Assembly: GCF_009856605.1 (NCBI RefSeq) | Contig: NZ_CP047242.1 | Coordinates: forward strand, 4,346,001 to 4,410,000 | Source: Trichormus variabilis 0441 | GTDB lineage: Bacteria > Cyanobacteriota > Cyanobacteriia > Cyanobacteriales > Nostocaceae | DNA: 64,000 bases | Reading direction: 5' to 3' | In this document: piece after piece, positions 17,307 to 25,922 of the stretch | How positions within the stretch are numbered: position 1 is the stretch's first letter | How the letters are laid out: each line of letters starts with the position of its first letter | Made by a program: the position numbers and the translations under genes | The notes under the pieces: generated by a model | The model's input: the letters and a program-made list of their open reading frames with translations, nothing else | What the model was told of the DNA's origin: nothing | The model's database searches: none

Positions 17307-17604
17307 TATTCATAAATTCTCAATTGATGGCAAGGCGCGGTCATGCTCCGTTCTATGAGCGATCGCCCATAGTATCCTCTCTGGGATAACACACTACTAA
17401 AGCCTCTAACTGTGCCGTAGCATACTTGACAGCAGTTTAGTTAAAGCATAAGGCATCTTGATTAGTAACGGCGTAAACTTTTTCAACATAAACACCCTAC
17501 ACTAGTTATAATTTCCTATAAGTTGAAAAAACTATTAAGATTTAGCGTAATCACTACGCTGCTTTCATACCCACTAGCTGACAACCACATTAGGAGGACT
17601 ATCT

Positions 17605-18684
17605 ATGGCGCTTGTACCATTGCGGCTGCTTTTGGATCACGCGGCTGAAAACGGTTACGGCATCCCAGCTTTCAACGTTAACAATTTGGAGCAGATTCAG
17701 GCAATCCTGAAGGCTGCTGCCGAGACAGATAGCCCCGTAATTTTGCAAGCTTCTCGTGGCGCTCGTAATTATGCAGGTGAAAACTTCCTCCGCCACCTGA
17801 TCTTGGCTGCGGTAGAAACCTATCCTGAGATTCCCATCGTCATGCACCAGGATCATGGTAATGCTCCTTCTACTTGCTACTCAGCAATCAAGAACAACTT
17901 CACCAGCGTCATGATGGATGGTTCTTTGGAAGCTGATGCTAAAACCCCTGCTAGCTTCGAGTACAACGTGAATGTTACCCGCGAAGTTGTAAATGTAGCT
18001 CATGCTTTGGGCGTAAGTGTAGAAGGTGAACTTGGTTGTTTGGGTTCTCTAGAAACCGGCGCAGGTGAAGCTGAAGACGGACACGGTTTTGAAGGTACTC
18101 TTGACCATTCTCAACTGTTAACTGACCCCGATGAAGCTGTTAACTTCGTAGAAGCAACCCAGGTAGATGCTTTGGCTGTAGCTATCGGTACTAGCCACGG
18201 TGCTTACAAGTTTACCCGCAAACCCACCGGCGAAATTTTGGCTATCAGCCGTATTGAAGAAATTCACCGCCGTCTGCCTAACACCCACTTGGTAATGCAC
18301 GGTTCTTCTTCCGTACCTGAAGATTTAATCGCTTTGATCAACGAGTACGGTGGTGCTATTCCTGAAACCTACGGTGTACCTGTAGAAGAAATCCAAAAAG
18401 GTATCAAGAGTGGTGTTCGCAAAGTTAACATCGACACTGACAACCGTTTGGCAATTACTGCGGCTGTACGTGAAGCTTTAGCCAAAAATCCCAAGGAATT
18501 TGACCCCCGTCACTTCCTCAAGCCTTCTATTACATATATGCAGAAGGTTTGTGCAGAACGCTATGTACAATTCGGTACTGCTGGTAATGCTAGCAAGATT
18601 AAGCAAGTTTCTCTAGAAACTTTTGCTGCTAAGTATGCTAAAGGCGAATTGAACGCTATCAGCAAATCTGCTGCTAAGGTTTAA
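17605..18684 (+). CDS. fba: fructose-1,6-bisphosphate aldolase, class II
   Basis: 359 residues. The zinc-dependent enzyme splits or forms fructose-1,6-bisphosphate (and sedoheptulose-1,7-bisphosphate) in glycolysis, gluconeogenesis and the Calvin cycle. Zinc-binding motifs are VMHQDHGNA (His about 83), [12 protein letters not shown], and [10 protein letters not shown] with a later His. The C-terminal part [17 protein letters not shown] is typical of the Calvin-cycle (CbbA-like) subtype. TTAGGAGGA 5-13 bases upstream of the ATG is a very strong ribosome-binding site, in keeping with high expression. It is transcribed alone and followed by a good terminator. Confidence 0.96.
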   Translation: MALVPLRLLLDHAAENGYGIPAFNVNNLEQIQAILKAAAETDSPVILQASRGARNYAGENFLRHLILAAVETYPEIPIVMHQDHGNAPSTCYSAIKNNFTSVMMDGSLEADAKTPASFEYNVNVTREVVNVAHALGVSVEGELGCLGSLETGAGEAEDGHGFEGTLDHSQLLTDPDEAVNFVEATQVDALAVAIGTSHGAYKFTRKPTGEILAISRIEEIHRRLPNTHLVMHGSSSVPEDLIALINEYGGAIPETYGVPVEEIQKGIKSGVRKVNIDTDNRLAITAAVREALAKNPKEFDPRHFLKPSITYMQKVCAERYVQFGTAGNASKIKQVSLETFAAKYAKGELNAISKSAAKV

Positions 18685-18747
18685 TTTTAATCAAAGATAA
18701 ATAGGGGCAATACTTTGCTCCTGCAAAATTTTTGATATTGATATAAA

Positions 18748-18782
18748 TAAACCGGGAAACTTCAGTGTTACCCGGTTTTTTG
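18748..18782 (+). terminator. terminator of fba
   Basis: AAACCGGGAAAC pairs with the TTACCCGGTTT side around a short loop, followed by TTTTTT. Confidence 0.9.
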
Positions 18783-18929
18783 TGGAAATGAGTGATTCAT
18801 TATCGTAGCGATGATAAAACTGTGCTATTACTATCCGTTGCATATTGGATAATTGACGTTAAAAACTTGTATCGTAGAAGATCAAGAATAGCTATATATC
18901 AGGTCGTTGATTGTCTTGAAGAAATACTT

Positions 18930-19160
18930 ATGAATCAGCTAACTAGAATTACATTCCATCCTGAAGTTATGGGAGGTAAACCTTGTATTCGTGGGTTGCG
19001 GGTGACTGTCGGTACTATTATTGGGTTAATGGCATCTGGTAGAACTCCAGAAGAAATTCTTCAAGCTTATCCTTATTTAGAATTGGCTGATATTTATGAG
19101 GCTCTAGCCTATGCAGCTTGGCGGGTTGAGGAGATAGAATTGCCTTTAACTTCAGCATGA
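18930..19160 (+). CDS. DUF433 antitoxin
   Basis: 76 residues from the ATG at 18930 (MNQLTRITFHPEVMGGKP). An open frame extends to 18792 but without homology and across the fba terminator region. DUF433 proteins are small helix-turn-helix antitoxins; the motif GGKPCIRGLRVTVGTIIGLM is diagnostic, as is the later DIYEALAYA. It overlaps the next gene by four bases (ATGA), giving tight translational coupling with the PIN-like toxin. A second DUF433 gene lies at 21.1-21.3 kb. Confidence 0.88.
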   Translation: MNQLTRITFHPEVMGGKPCIRGLRVTVGTIIGLMASGRTPEEILQAYPYLELADIYEALAYAAWRVEEIELPLTSA

Positions 19161-19525
19161 AAATTCTCATTGATATGAATCTTTCACCTGATTGGGTCGA
19201 AACTTTTGCACAAGCAGGTATTGAAGCTGTTCATTGGTCAACTATTGGAAATCCTCGTGCAACCGACCGTGTAATCATGACGTGGGCTGTTGATAACAAC
19301 TACATTGTGTTTACAAATGATTTAGATTTTGGAACACTTTTAGCAGCTACTCAAGCAAATTCCCCCAGTGTTGTGCAAGTACGTACTCAAGATTTATTAC
19401 CTGCTGCTATTGGAGAGTTAGTAATTACAACTTTAATTCAGTTCCAAACGCAACTGGAAGCGGGTGTCTTGATGACAATAGACCGTTTCCGTTCAAGAGT
19501 ACGGATTTTACCCATTAAACGTTAA
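19157..19525 (+). CDS. DUF5615 PIN-like toxin
   Basis: 122 residues. PIN-like nuclease of the DUF5615/Mut7-C type: N-terminal LIDMNLSPDWV with the first acidic residue Asp6, then TNDLDFGTLL (about 54-63) with further acidic residues. These proteins are the usual partners of DUF433 antitoxins and are thought to cleave RNA. The start overlaps the DUF433 stop by four bases. Confidence 0.87.
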   Translation: MKILIDMNLSPDWVETFAQAGIEAVHWSTIGNPRATDRVIMTWAVDNNYIVFTNDLDFGTLLAATQANSPSVVQVRTQDLLPAAIGELVITTLIQFQTQLEAGVLMTIDRFRSRVRILPIKR

Positions 19526-19590
19526 TCATAGACAAGATAGTCAGTAATCTCTGTTACGACCTACAAGATGATACGAAATATTTATGACTT

Positions 19591-20346
19591 ATGAACGAGA
19601 ATATAAAACCTACGCCATACGTAAGAAGACCAAATCATATTGTAAAGTGTGCAATTCCCAGTTGTAATAATCTGGGGTTCAGGCATGATGGCTGCTTTAA
19701 GTGTGGTGAGTATAAATGTCCGAAACATTTAAGAACACCAATACAAGGAAAAGAATTTAATACAGAAGAAATATCATTATTTTACAATATTGATTCCAAT
19801 GAAGGAATTTGTGCATTCTGCGGAAATGAACCAAGAAAGATAGTCAGTGTCAGAGCTGAAAGTACGGAAGGGAAAGAAATTGAAAAAGAAATTTATGGGG
19901 AATTTGTAAAATTACAGCAGGAGTTAAGCAAAAATTCATTGAGGAAACAATATTCACTCTTGTTATTTGAAAGAATCAGGCAGAATTTATCTTATATCGA
20001 TTCTTTGGAATCCAGCCCATTAGAACAAAGGCTTTGGGCTGAACTTCTTGCAAGGGGTTTGGATGATTACATTAAGCCACAAATTGAATTATATGATAAC
20101 GAAGGTATCTATATTGTTCGGGCAGATTTTGCAAGTACTTGGCTAAAAATGGCTATTTTTACAGATGGTATAACTTATCATTCTTCACCTCAAGCCCAAG
20201 CGCGGGACGCAGAGCATAATCTAAGAATACAAGAGATGGGATGGGTTGTAAAAAGATATGTAACAGAGGATATAGAATCTAAAATAGAAGCAGTAATTGA
20301 GGAGATTTATCAGTTAGTATGTTTGAAAATTTTGCAGATGAGTTAA
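19591..20346 (+). CDS. zinc-finger protein with DUF559/Vsr-like nuclease domain
   Basis: 251 residues. The N-terminus holds Cys/His clusters: C20-x4-C25, C35-x2-C38, C43-x2-H46 and C74-x2-C77, enough for two zinc sites. A helical linker follows (about 95-140). The C-terminal domain (about 141-245) matches the DUF559/very-short-patch-repair-like endonuclease pattern: Glu145 in SPLEQ, Asp179 in RADFA, FTDGITYH (Asp192, His197), ARD and GWVVKR. The acidic residue normally before DG (IEVDG) is replaced by Phe, so activity is uncertain. It sits between two toxin-antitoxin pairs. Its role is unknown; a DNA-repair or defence nuclease is possible. Confidence 0.65.
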   Translation: MNENIKPTPYVRRPNHIVKCAIPSCNNLGFRHDGCFKCGEYKCPKHLRTPIQGKEFNTEEISLFYNIDSNEGICAFCGNEPRKIVSVRAESTEGKEIEKEIYGEFVKLQQELSKNSLRKQYSLLLFERIRQNLSYIDSLESSPLEQRLWAELLARGLDDYIKPQIELYDNEGIYIVRADFASTWLKMAIFTDGITYHSSPQAQARDAEHNLRIQEMGWVVKRYVTEDIESKIEAVIEEIYQLVCLKILQMS

Positions 20347-20514
20347 TAAATTTTAGTACTCAACGCATTATTATCTAAATATAGACTACCAAAAATACAT
20401 ATAATCACCATCAATCTACTGTTGCTCAAACAAGAGACAACAGCGATCGCCTACTTCAAATACCATCATCATTGTATAAGTATCAGCAATCAAAAATAAC
20501 CAATGAGGTATATC

Positions 20515-20715
20515 ATGCAACCAACAAAAACTAGACAGGAATTACTCAAAGCTATTGATGAAGAATTAGAACAAGCTTATGACGACACTTTAGAAGATGT
20601 TTTAGAGTTACTAAAAATTCGTAAAAGTGAAGATGAAGAAGATATTCAGGATATTTGTGCTGCAAAAAATGATACTACTATCTCTTGGGAGCAATATAAA
20701 CAAGAGAGTGCATGA
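20515..20715 (+). CDS. antitoxin of a RelE/ParE-type pair
   Basis: 66 residues from ATG 20515. GAGG at 20505-20508 is well placed for this start, while the ATG at 20503 would overlap that site. The protein is very acidic and helical (ELEQAYDDTLEDVLELLKI), with a C-terminal SWEQYKQESA that probably wraps the toxin. I do not recognise a named antitoxin family, but the four-base overlap with a RelE-like gene defines its role. Confidence 0.75.
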   Translation: MQPTKTRQELLKAIDEELEQAYDDTLEDVLELLKIRKSEDEEDIQDICAAKNDTTISWEQYKQESA

Positions 20716-20975
20716 TTTATCAAATAGAAATTACAACTAGGGCAGCTAAACAATTAAAAAAGCTATCTGAAGATATTAAGCTTAAAATTGAGGAAAAAAT
20801 TCAAGAGTTATCAAACAATCCTCGCCCTAATGGCGTTGTTAAGTTAGAGGGTGAAGAAGATACATATCGTGTCCGTGTAAGTAAGTACCGTATCTTATAC
20901 GAGATTAAAGATGATTTATTAATAGTTAAAGTTGTTAAAGTTAGTCATCGTAGAGATGTTTATCGCCGTAAATAG
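20712..20975 (+). CDS. RelE/ParE-family toxin
   Basis: 87 residues. RelE fold: MIYQIEITTRAAKQLKKL, a basic helix, then KLEGEEDTYRVRVSKYRILYEI and the end VVKVSHRRDVYRR. The Arg/Tyr residues of the C-terminal strands (YRVRVSKYRILY, HRRDVYRR) are typical of ribosome-dependent mRNA interferases. It overlaps the antitoxin stop by four bases. Confidence 0.9.
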   Translation: MIYQIEITTRAAKQLKKLSEDIKLKIEEKIQELSNNPRPNGVVKLEGEEDTYRVRVSKYRILYEIKDDLLIVKVVKVSHRRDVYRRK

Positions 20976-21034
20976 AGCTAATTAAATTTAATCTTAGCGA
21001 TGTTTTTTGTCAGAGTGACTTTAGCTCATTGTAT

Positions 21035-21100
21035 TTAATCAATCTGCCAAATTTTGATGTTTTGATCAGAACTACCACTGGTGAGAATCTTACAATCGGG
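21035..21100 (-). pseudogene. duplicated 3' tail of the WD40 gene
   Basis: The minus strand encodes PDCKILTSGSSDQNIKIWQID then a stop, nearly the same as the end of the WD40 protein starting at 23727 (PDGTILASGSADQTIKIWQI). The DUF433 gene lies between this copy and the WD40 gene. Confidence 0.65.
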
Positions 21101-21129
21101 AATACACTCATCAACAAGCAACTTCATAA

Positions 21130-21348
21130 CTATGCTACCGCGTCAACAATTTGTTTCCTTGTCTCTTCTAAAAATGCAATAACTTGCTCTCTAGTTACAG
21201 TCGGAAATCCATCTAAAAAATCGTCAATCGACTCTCCGGCTTTGAGATAGTCCAAAAGTGTCTCCACGGGAACTCTAGTACCTGTAAAGACGGGTGTTCC
21301 ACCCATAATTTCTGGCGATGTGCTAATAATTGAGGAGTATTTAAGCAT
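21130..21348 (-). CDS. DUF433 protein, apparently orphan
   Basis: 72 residues: SPEIMGGTPVFTGTRVPVETLLDYLKAGES is the DUF433 signature, followed by FPTVTREQVIAFLEE. No PIN-like partner gene follows on the minus strand; instead a relic of the WD40 gene does. It may be an antitoxin left after toxin loss, or it may act on a toxin elsewhere. It is inserted between the WD40 gene and a duplicate of that gene's tail. Confidence 0.85.
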   Translation of the reverse strand: MLKYSSIISTSPEIMGGTPVFTGTRVPVETLLDYLKAGESIDDFLDGFPTVTREQVIAFLEETRKQIVDAVA

Positions 21349-21390
21349 AGCTATTTAACCTCCAAATTCCGTAGTGAATAGTTTATATTA

Positions 21391-23727
21391 TTAAATTTTA
21401 TCTATCTGCCAAATTTTGATGGTTTGATCAGCGCTACCACTGGCGAGGATTGTACCATCGGGACTGATGGCTACAGAATTGACTGATGCTGAATGTCCGG
21501 TGAGGGTGTGTAGTAATTCGCCTGTGGAAATGCGCCAAATTTTGATGGTGGTGTCGGTGCTACTGCTAACAAGAAATTGTCCATCTGGACTGGTTGTGAG
21601 GGATTTAATATCGCCTGAGTGTCCAGTTAAAGTATGCAGAATTTGACCTGTTAATAAATGCCAAATTTTGATGGTGGTGTCGGCGCTACCACTAAATAAA
21701 AATTGTCCGTCTCGACTGATGGCGATCGCTTTTACTTCGTTATCATGGCTGTTGAGGGTACGTAAAGGGTCGCCTGTGCGGGGGTTCCACAACCTGATTT
21801 TGTTGTCGGAACTACCACTGGCGAGGATTGTACTATCAGGGCTAATTGCTACGGCGTGAACGGCTGAGGAATGCCAAAGAGTGCAAATGCGATCGCCTTT
21901 TTGCAGATTCCAAATTTTAATTTTATTACTACCACTAGCTAAAATTTGCCCATCTGGGCTGATAACTACTACGTTTACCGGTTTTTGATGTCCTAAGAGG
22001 GTATGGAGTAGTTTACCTGTTTTTAAATGCCAGATTTTGACATTACTTTTCGGATGTATACCGCTACCCACTGCGAGAAAATTACCGTCGGGGCTGATGG
22101 CTACGGAGGAAACTTCTCCTAAATCACCTGTTAGGGTGCGGATGAGTTTACCCGTTTGCAAATTCCAGATATTAACTGTTTGATCTGTACAGCCGCTAAC
22201 CAAAACTTCGCCATCGAGACTGATATCCACAGATGTGACTTTACCTGAATGTCCTGTGATTGTTTTGGTTAGGTCTGGGTATTCTAGGCTACGTTTGTAT
22301 TTGAGGGTGGCGATCGCTTCTAGCAGTTTATCTACAGGTTCTAAACTGTGGCGATCGCCTATGGCTGTGAAATATTTTCTGAGCTTTTGGATATATTCTT
22401 CGTCTTCTATCTTGATGACTGACTGCATCGCTTCCAAGGGACTGGTAAAGTGCTGTAATGAAACTTGACGCAGTTCTAACCATGCGTTGATGGAGTAGTC
22501 AACTTCTGCTTGCGCCCAAGAATTATCCGGTAAATGGGATAAACTCTGCGCTAACTGCATAGATAATTCTGGTATCCAATAAAGTCGTTCTTTTTCTAAA
22601 GCTTCGTAAACTTGCTTGTAACTTGTGGCAATTGTTTGCAGGGATTGTATATCAATCGCATCTTTGAGCAAACTTGGTAACAGTTCTGGTAGTAGAGGTG
22701 GTATATCATGATTCCCCAGATGATAGATATCCGCTACCCAGGCCGTAACTAGACAATGACAAGTGATTAATACTTGGTAAAGTTGCTTAATATCTTGTTG
22801 ATTGATTCGATACTGTAACGATAATTTACTAATATCAATACCCTGTGCTTGCCATTTTTCTGCTTTCTCTAAAATTGCTAAATTAAAAACATTATCTTTT
22901 CCGAATTCATTAATTTCTTCTACATCTACGCCTATTTCTAGTAGTTCATCTCTAATTTTCTTCCACTCTAAAGCCCGATTTTTTGCCGAATTCTGAATAA
23001 TTTCTTTATAAGGTAAGCGAGAAATTGTTTTGTAATAGTAGGTTCCCTGAGTCAAACCCCAATAGGCAATGCGAAAATTTAAATAATCTCCATCATTTTC
23101 CGACTCTAAAATTAATATTGGCTCTGTTTTTAAGATTCCAAATAAAGCTTTGATACTTGATTCACTATGAAATCTTTTACTATCCCAAGCTCCAGCTAAA
23201 AATTCTATAGGTCTAGTGGGGTTGTGGAGAGAGTAATTTTTGTTGATGAACTCTCGTAAACCCTCCGCCAACATTAGCTCAACTTCCGAATAAGTCTCTG
23301 CTTGATTATCAAATTTATCAAACTGGATTTTTGGAGGTGCAATAAAAACTTTGAGAGGTTTACGTCCATAACTATGATGGGATTCTAAAATTTGTGACGG
23401 ATATAACCTTAAAGGCCAACTATCAAGAATTTTGTTAACTTCTGGTAGCTTTAACGCTGTCTCTCTGTGTTGATTGGCAATTTGGGCTTGTGTTTCCCGT
23501 TGATAAGCCACCAATTGCTGCTGCCAAAGTTTTTCTTGTTCAAGGCTCTTATTTGAAGTATCAATATCATTGATATTATTGATAGTCTCGATACATCCCT
23601 GAATTAAATTGGGGACTTGGTATCTAGCTGTGGTTAGACTTTCCTCGCTTCTCTTGTGGATGATATTTACAAACACAGGAGCAAACTCTAGTACTAGTTG
23701 AATTAGTAATCTTAACCCTGGTTCCAT
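21391..23727 (-). CDS. WD40-repeat protein with a long uncharacterised N-terminal domain
   Basis: 778 residues. The C-terminal part (about 490-778) has seven WD40 repeats (units like GHSGDIKSLTTSPDGQFLVS...TIKIW), enough for a complete beta-propeller. The N-terminal 480 residues contain a charged, helical start and the segment PLKVFIAPPKIQFDKFD, followed by RPIEFLAGAWDSKRFHSESSIKAL in which a predicted alpha/beta region continues. I see no Walker A motif, so this is not a typical NACHT/NB-ARC WD40 protein. It could be an inactive STAND-like or adaptor protein of the type found in cyanobacterial conflict systems, which is inference only. The sequence is soluble and without a signal peptide. 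Confidence 0.8.
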   Translation of the reverse strand: MEPGLRLLIQLVLEFAPVFVNIIHKRSEESLTTARYQVPNLIQGCIETINNINDIDTSNKSLEQEKLWQQQLVAYQRETQAQIANQHRETALKLPEVNKILDSWPLRLYPSQILESHHSYGRKPLKVFIAPPKIQFDKFDNQAETYSEVELMLAEGLREFINKNYSLHNPTRPIEFLAGAWDSKRFHSESSIKALFGILKTEPILILESENDGDYLNFRIAYWGLTQGTYYYKTISRLPYKEIIQNSAKNRALEWKKIRDELLEIGVDVEEINEFGKDNVFNLAILEKAEKWQAQGIDISKLSLQYRINQQDIKQLYQVLITCHCLVTAWVADIYHLGNHDIPPLLPELLPSLLKDAIDIQSLQTIATSYKQVYEALEKERLYWIPELSMQLAQSLSHLPDNSWAQAEVDYSINAWLELRQVSLQHFTSPLEAMQSVIKIEDEEYIQKLRKYFTAIGDRHSLEPVDKLLEAIATLKYKRSLEYPDLTKTITGHSGKVTSVDISLDGEVLVSGCTDQTVNIWNLQTGKLIRTLTGDLGEVSSVAISPDGNFLAVGSGIHPKSNVKIWHLKTGKLLHTLLGHQKPVNVVVISPDGQILASGSNKIKIWNLQKGDRICTLWHSSAVHAVAISPDSTILASGSSDNKIRLWNPRTGDPLRTLNSHDNEVKAIAISRDGQFLFSGSADTTIKIWHLLTGQILHTLTGHSGDIKSLTTSPDGQFLVSSSTDTTIKIWRISTGELLHTLTGHSASVNSVAISPDGTILASGSADQTIKIWQIDKI

Positions 23728-24224
23728 AGGGGGTTCCTGTTAAATCTATCACATTAGTATTACAAGAAAATTATGTTAGCTTCTCGTCAAGCATTGCCCA
23801 TACTATACATTGTGGATTAGCCGATCTTATCGTCTAACGTAACAATCAATATATACTGTCATCCTACTACTTCTAGATAACTTTTCTGTCGGAAGACATG
23901 ATAATAATGAGTAAAGATATATGGGTGAGATTATTGCAGAAATCAAGAGCTATTTTACTTAAGCTCTTTTATTATGATACCAAACTCTGCAAAATCATAA
24001 ATTTTGGCTTCTAATGCCTATTTTTCTGATGTGTAATTTCTACTTGAATGCGTCTTTATCATCTCTACAAAAATGTGTGCGATCGCCAGGACATAGTTAA
24101 ATTTGTCCATACTGATTTACTTAATCATGAATTTGGTTATTGAAGCCAGTACTCAAAATAACTGTTTTTGTAATATATCCATGCTATTCCTAAGGTAAAT
24201 GCTTCACTGTCAGTGAAACCTCAA
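23728..24224. other. intergenic region between divergent genes
   Basis: About 500 bases. Only a short hairpin is seen (AAGAGCT/AGCTCTT at 23945-23968) and one HIP1-like site. It presumably contains the promoters of the WD40 gene and the Rieske gene. Confidence 0.5.
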
Positions 24225-25304
24225 ATGGATGCAAACTCTCCGCATATCAAGGCTACTCATAAACCGAAAATTTTTAATAATTCAGAACGTTTTATTGAGG
24301 GATGGTATTGGGTAATACCATCTGATAATTTAGGAATAAATGAAGTAAAATCTATCACTCTCTTAGGTAGGAAACTAGTAATTTATCGCGGACAAGATTA
24401 CCAAGTAACTATTTGTGATGCCTATTGTCCACATATGGGCGCTCACTTGGGAGAAGGTACTGTTGAAGGTAATGAATTACGCTGTGCTTTCCATCACTGG
24501 AAATTTAATGCTGATGGAATATGTGTGGAGATTCCGTGTTTAGATGAACCTCTGTCCCTCAAGTTAAAAACTTGGCCGACGGTGGAGAAGTACGGAATAA
24601 TATGGATTTGGACTGGAGAAATACCACGAGAATCTGTACCATTCGTTCCAGAGTTAGAGTTTCAGGATTACGAGGCTGTTCTCGGTTCTAGTTTTGTGAT
24701 AAATTGCCATCCTCATCTAATTATGTTGAATGCTATTGATACTCAATATTTTCAAGGAGTCCAGGTTTTAGATATTGGCTTTGAAAAACAGGAATTAAAT
24801 CAAAATGCCATTATTTTTAGTAAATATAAACGACAATATCATGATTTGCCGTTTAAAAAAGTCTTTCGTCCTTTATACAAAAATCCTATTTATAGTATTT
24901 GCTATTGGTATGGTAGTACAGTCACTTTAACCGTAGGAACAGACTTACGCCGTTGCTATCTGATGTTAGCTTTGCGGTTAATTGCAGGGGAACAGGTAGA
25001 AGTACAAACTATATTTTTTACTAAGCAACGTAAAGGTCTTTTGGGTTGGTTATTTAACCGTTTGATGTTATGGCTGAGTAATTCTTTGGTGCAGGAATTA
25101 ATCAGGGATGAGAGAAACATTTTACAGAATATGCAGTTTAATTTAAAAAATCCCATCAAAGTAGATCAATCGATTGTGCAATTAATCAATCATGTGGAAA
25201 TGCAAAAACCTTTGATGTGGAAGACTTGGCTGTTAGCGCGATCGCCTGAGACAGAGGTAAAGGAAACTCAGACTAAATGGCGAGATGAATTGACTAACGA
25301 TTAA
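24225..25304 (+). CDS. Rieske [2Fe-2S] protein, oxygenase-like
   Basis: 359 residues from ATG 24225; a GTG four codons earlier is possible. The Rieske domain (about 20-130) carries C68-x-H70 (YCPHMGAH) and C87-x2-H90 (CAFHHW), as in Rieske non-haem iron oxygenases. The C-terminal part is oxygenase-like, but at the expected mononuclear iron site the sequence is LNAIDTQYFQGVQ, with Tyr and Gln where His residues are expected. The catalytic centre therefore seems lost. The C-terminus contains a hydrophobic stretch (GLLGWLFNRLMLWLSNSL, about 270-287). It may be an electron-transfer or decayed oxygenase component. Confidence 0.75.
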   Translation: MDANSPHIKATHKPKIFNNSERFIEGWYWVIPSDNLGINEVKSITLLGRKLVIYRGQDYQVTICDAYCPHMGAHLGEGTVEGNELRCAFHHWKFNADGICVEIPCLDEPLSLKLKTWPTVEKYGIIWIWTGEIPRESVPFVPELEFQDYEAVLGSSFVINCHPHLIMLNAIDTQYFQGVQVLDIGFEKQELNQNAIIFSKYKRQYHDLPFKKVFRPLYKNPIYSICYWYGSTVTLTVGTDLRRCYLMLALRLIAGEQVEVQTIFFTKQRKGLLGWLFNRLMLWLSNSLVQELIRDERNILQNMQFNLKNPIKVDQSIVQLINHVEMQKPLMWKTWLLARSPETEVKETQTKWRDELTND

Positions 25305-25311
25305 AAAAAGA

Positions 25312-25352
25312 TAAAAAGTAGAAAGTTCTCTATCATGACTTTTTACTTTTTC
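25312..25352 (+). terminator. probable terminator of the Rieske gene
   Basis: AAAAAGTAGAAAGT pairs with ACTTTTTACTTTTT around TCTCTATCATG, eight bases after the stop. A second perfect hairpin, GAAGTGGC/GCCACTTC, is at 25379-25397, and a third, CAGCCT/AGGCTG, at about 25484-25497. Both lie in the rubredoxin leader, which otherwise shows nothing. Confidence 0.65.
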
Positions 25353-25621
25353 CAGTCAGGCAATTGCACTCATAAAAAGAAGTGGCAAAGCCACTTCAGA
25401 TTTCCCAGGTAGAACCTAGAAATGAGTATAACGACTAAAAAAAATTAAAATCGTATAAATTGACACCAATTATTTTAATAATGCCAGCCTTGAGGCTGAT
25501 AAATCCTCTATGGAGAAACAAAAAGCTAGAGATGAAATATTTTTATGTTCGATTGTAGATTTTTCTTTTGGGCGCTACTTGTATATTAAAAGCCATCCCA
25601 ACAATCATTCAGGGGAAAACT

Positions 25622-25786
25622 ATGGTAACTCATGTATGTACTGTGTGCGGCTACGAGTATGATCCAGAAGTTGGTGATCCAGATAGCGGTATAGCTGCGG
25701 CTACCCCCTTTGAGGAGATCCCAGAAGATTGGGTGTGTCCGGTTTGCGGTGCGACAAAAGATTTATTTGAACCAGCAGATTTGTAA
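25622..25786 (+). CDS. rubredoxin
   Basis: 54 residues from ATG 25622, preceded by AGGGGAAAACT. The frame opens earlier, at 25568, but the upstream residues do not belong to the family. The four iron ligands are Cys6 and Cys9 (CTVCGY) and Cys39 and Cys42 (CPVCGA), with the conserved aromatic and Pro-Glu-Asp-Trp core between them. It is a small soluble one-electron carrier. Unlike the membrane-anchored RubA of photosystem assembly, it has no transmembrane tail. Its partner is not shown, although a flavoprotein gene follows after 136 bases. Confidence 0.95.
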   Translation: MVTHVCTVCGYEYDPEVGDPDSGIAAATPFEEIPEDWVCPVCGATKDLFEPADL

Positions 25787-25922
25787 AAATAACTACGATA
25801 ACCGCTACGCAAAATTCAAAATCCTGTGTTCAAAGGTTTTGAAAGATTGACAATGAGAAATTTATTTCCGCCGTGCTGTACTAGCCTAGAAAGTAGGTGA
25901 TCTAGAAAAGAAAGTTGGAAAA

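Larger units (their letters stand above)
16549..17604. other. 1.05-kb intergenic region with repeat and relic
   Basis: Upstream of the PAS-CRP gene (16549-17090) I see only AT-rich sequence. 17091-17161 holds a dispersed repeat (GTGTAAATGTTTAAAATCC...CCTGGGTGCGTAAATC). 17175-17306 holds a Uma2-like relic. The rest up to the aldolase start is leader sequence, ending in a strong TTAGGAGGA ribosome-binding site. Confidence 0.55.

Noticed and set aside
18792..18929. N-terminal extension of the DUF433 antitoxin
   Set aside because: The extra 46 residues have no family match and start next to the fba terminator.
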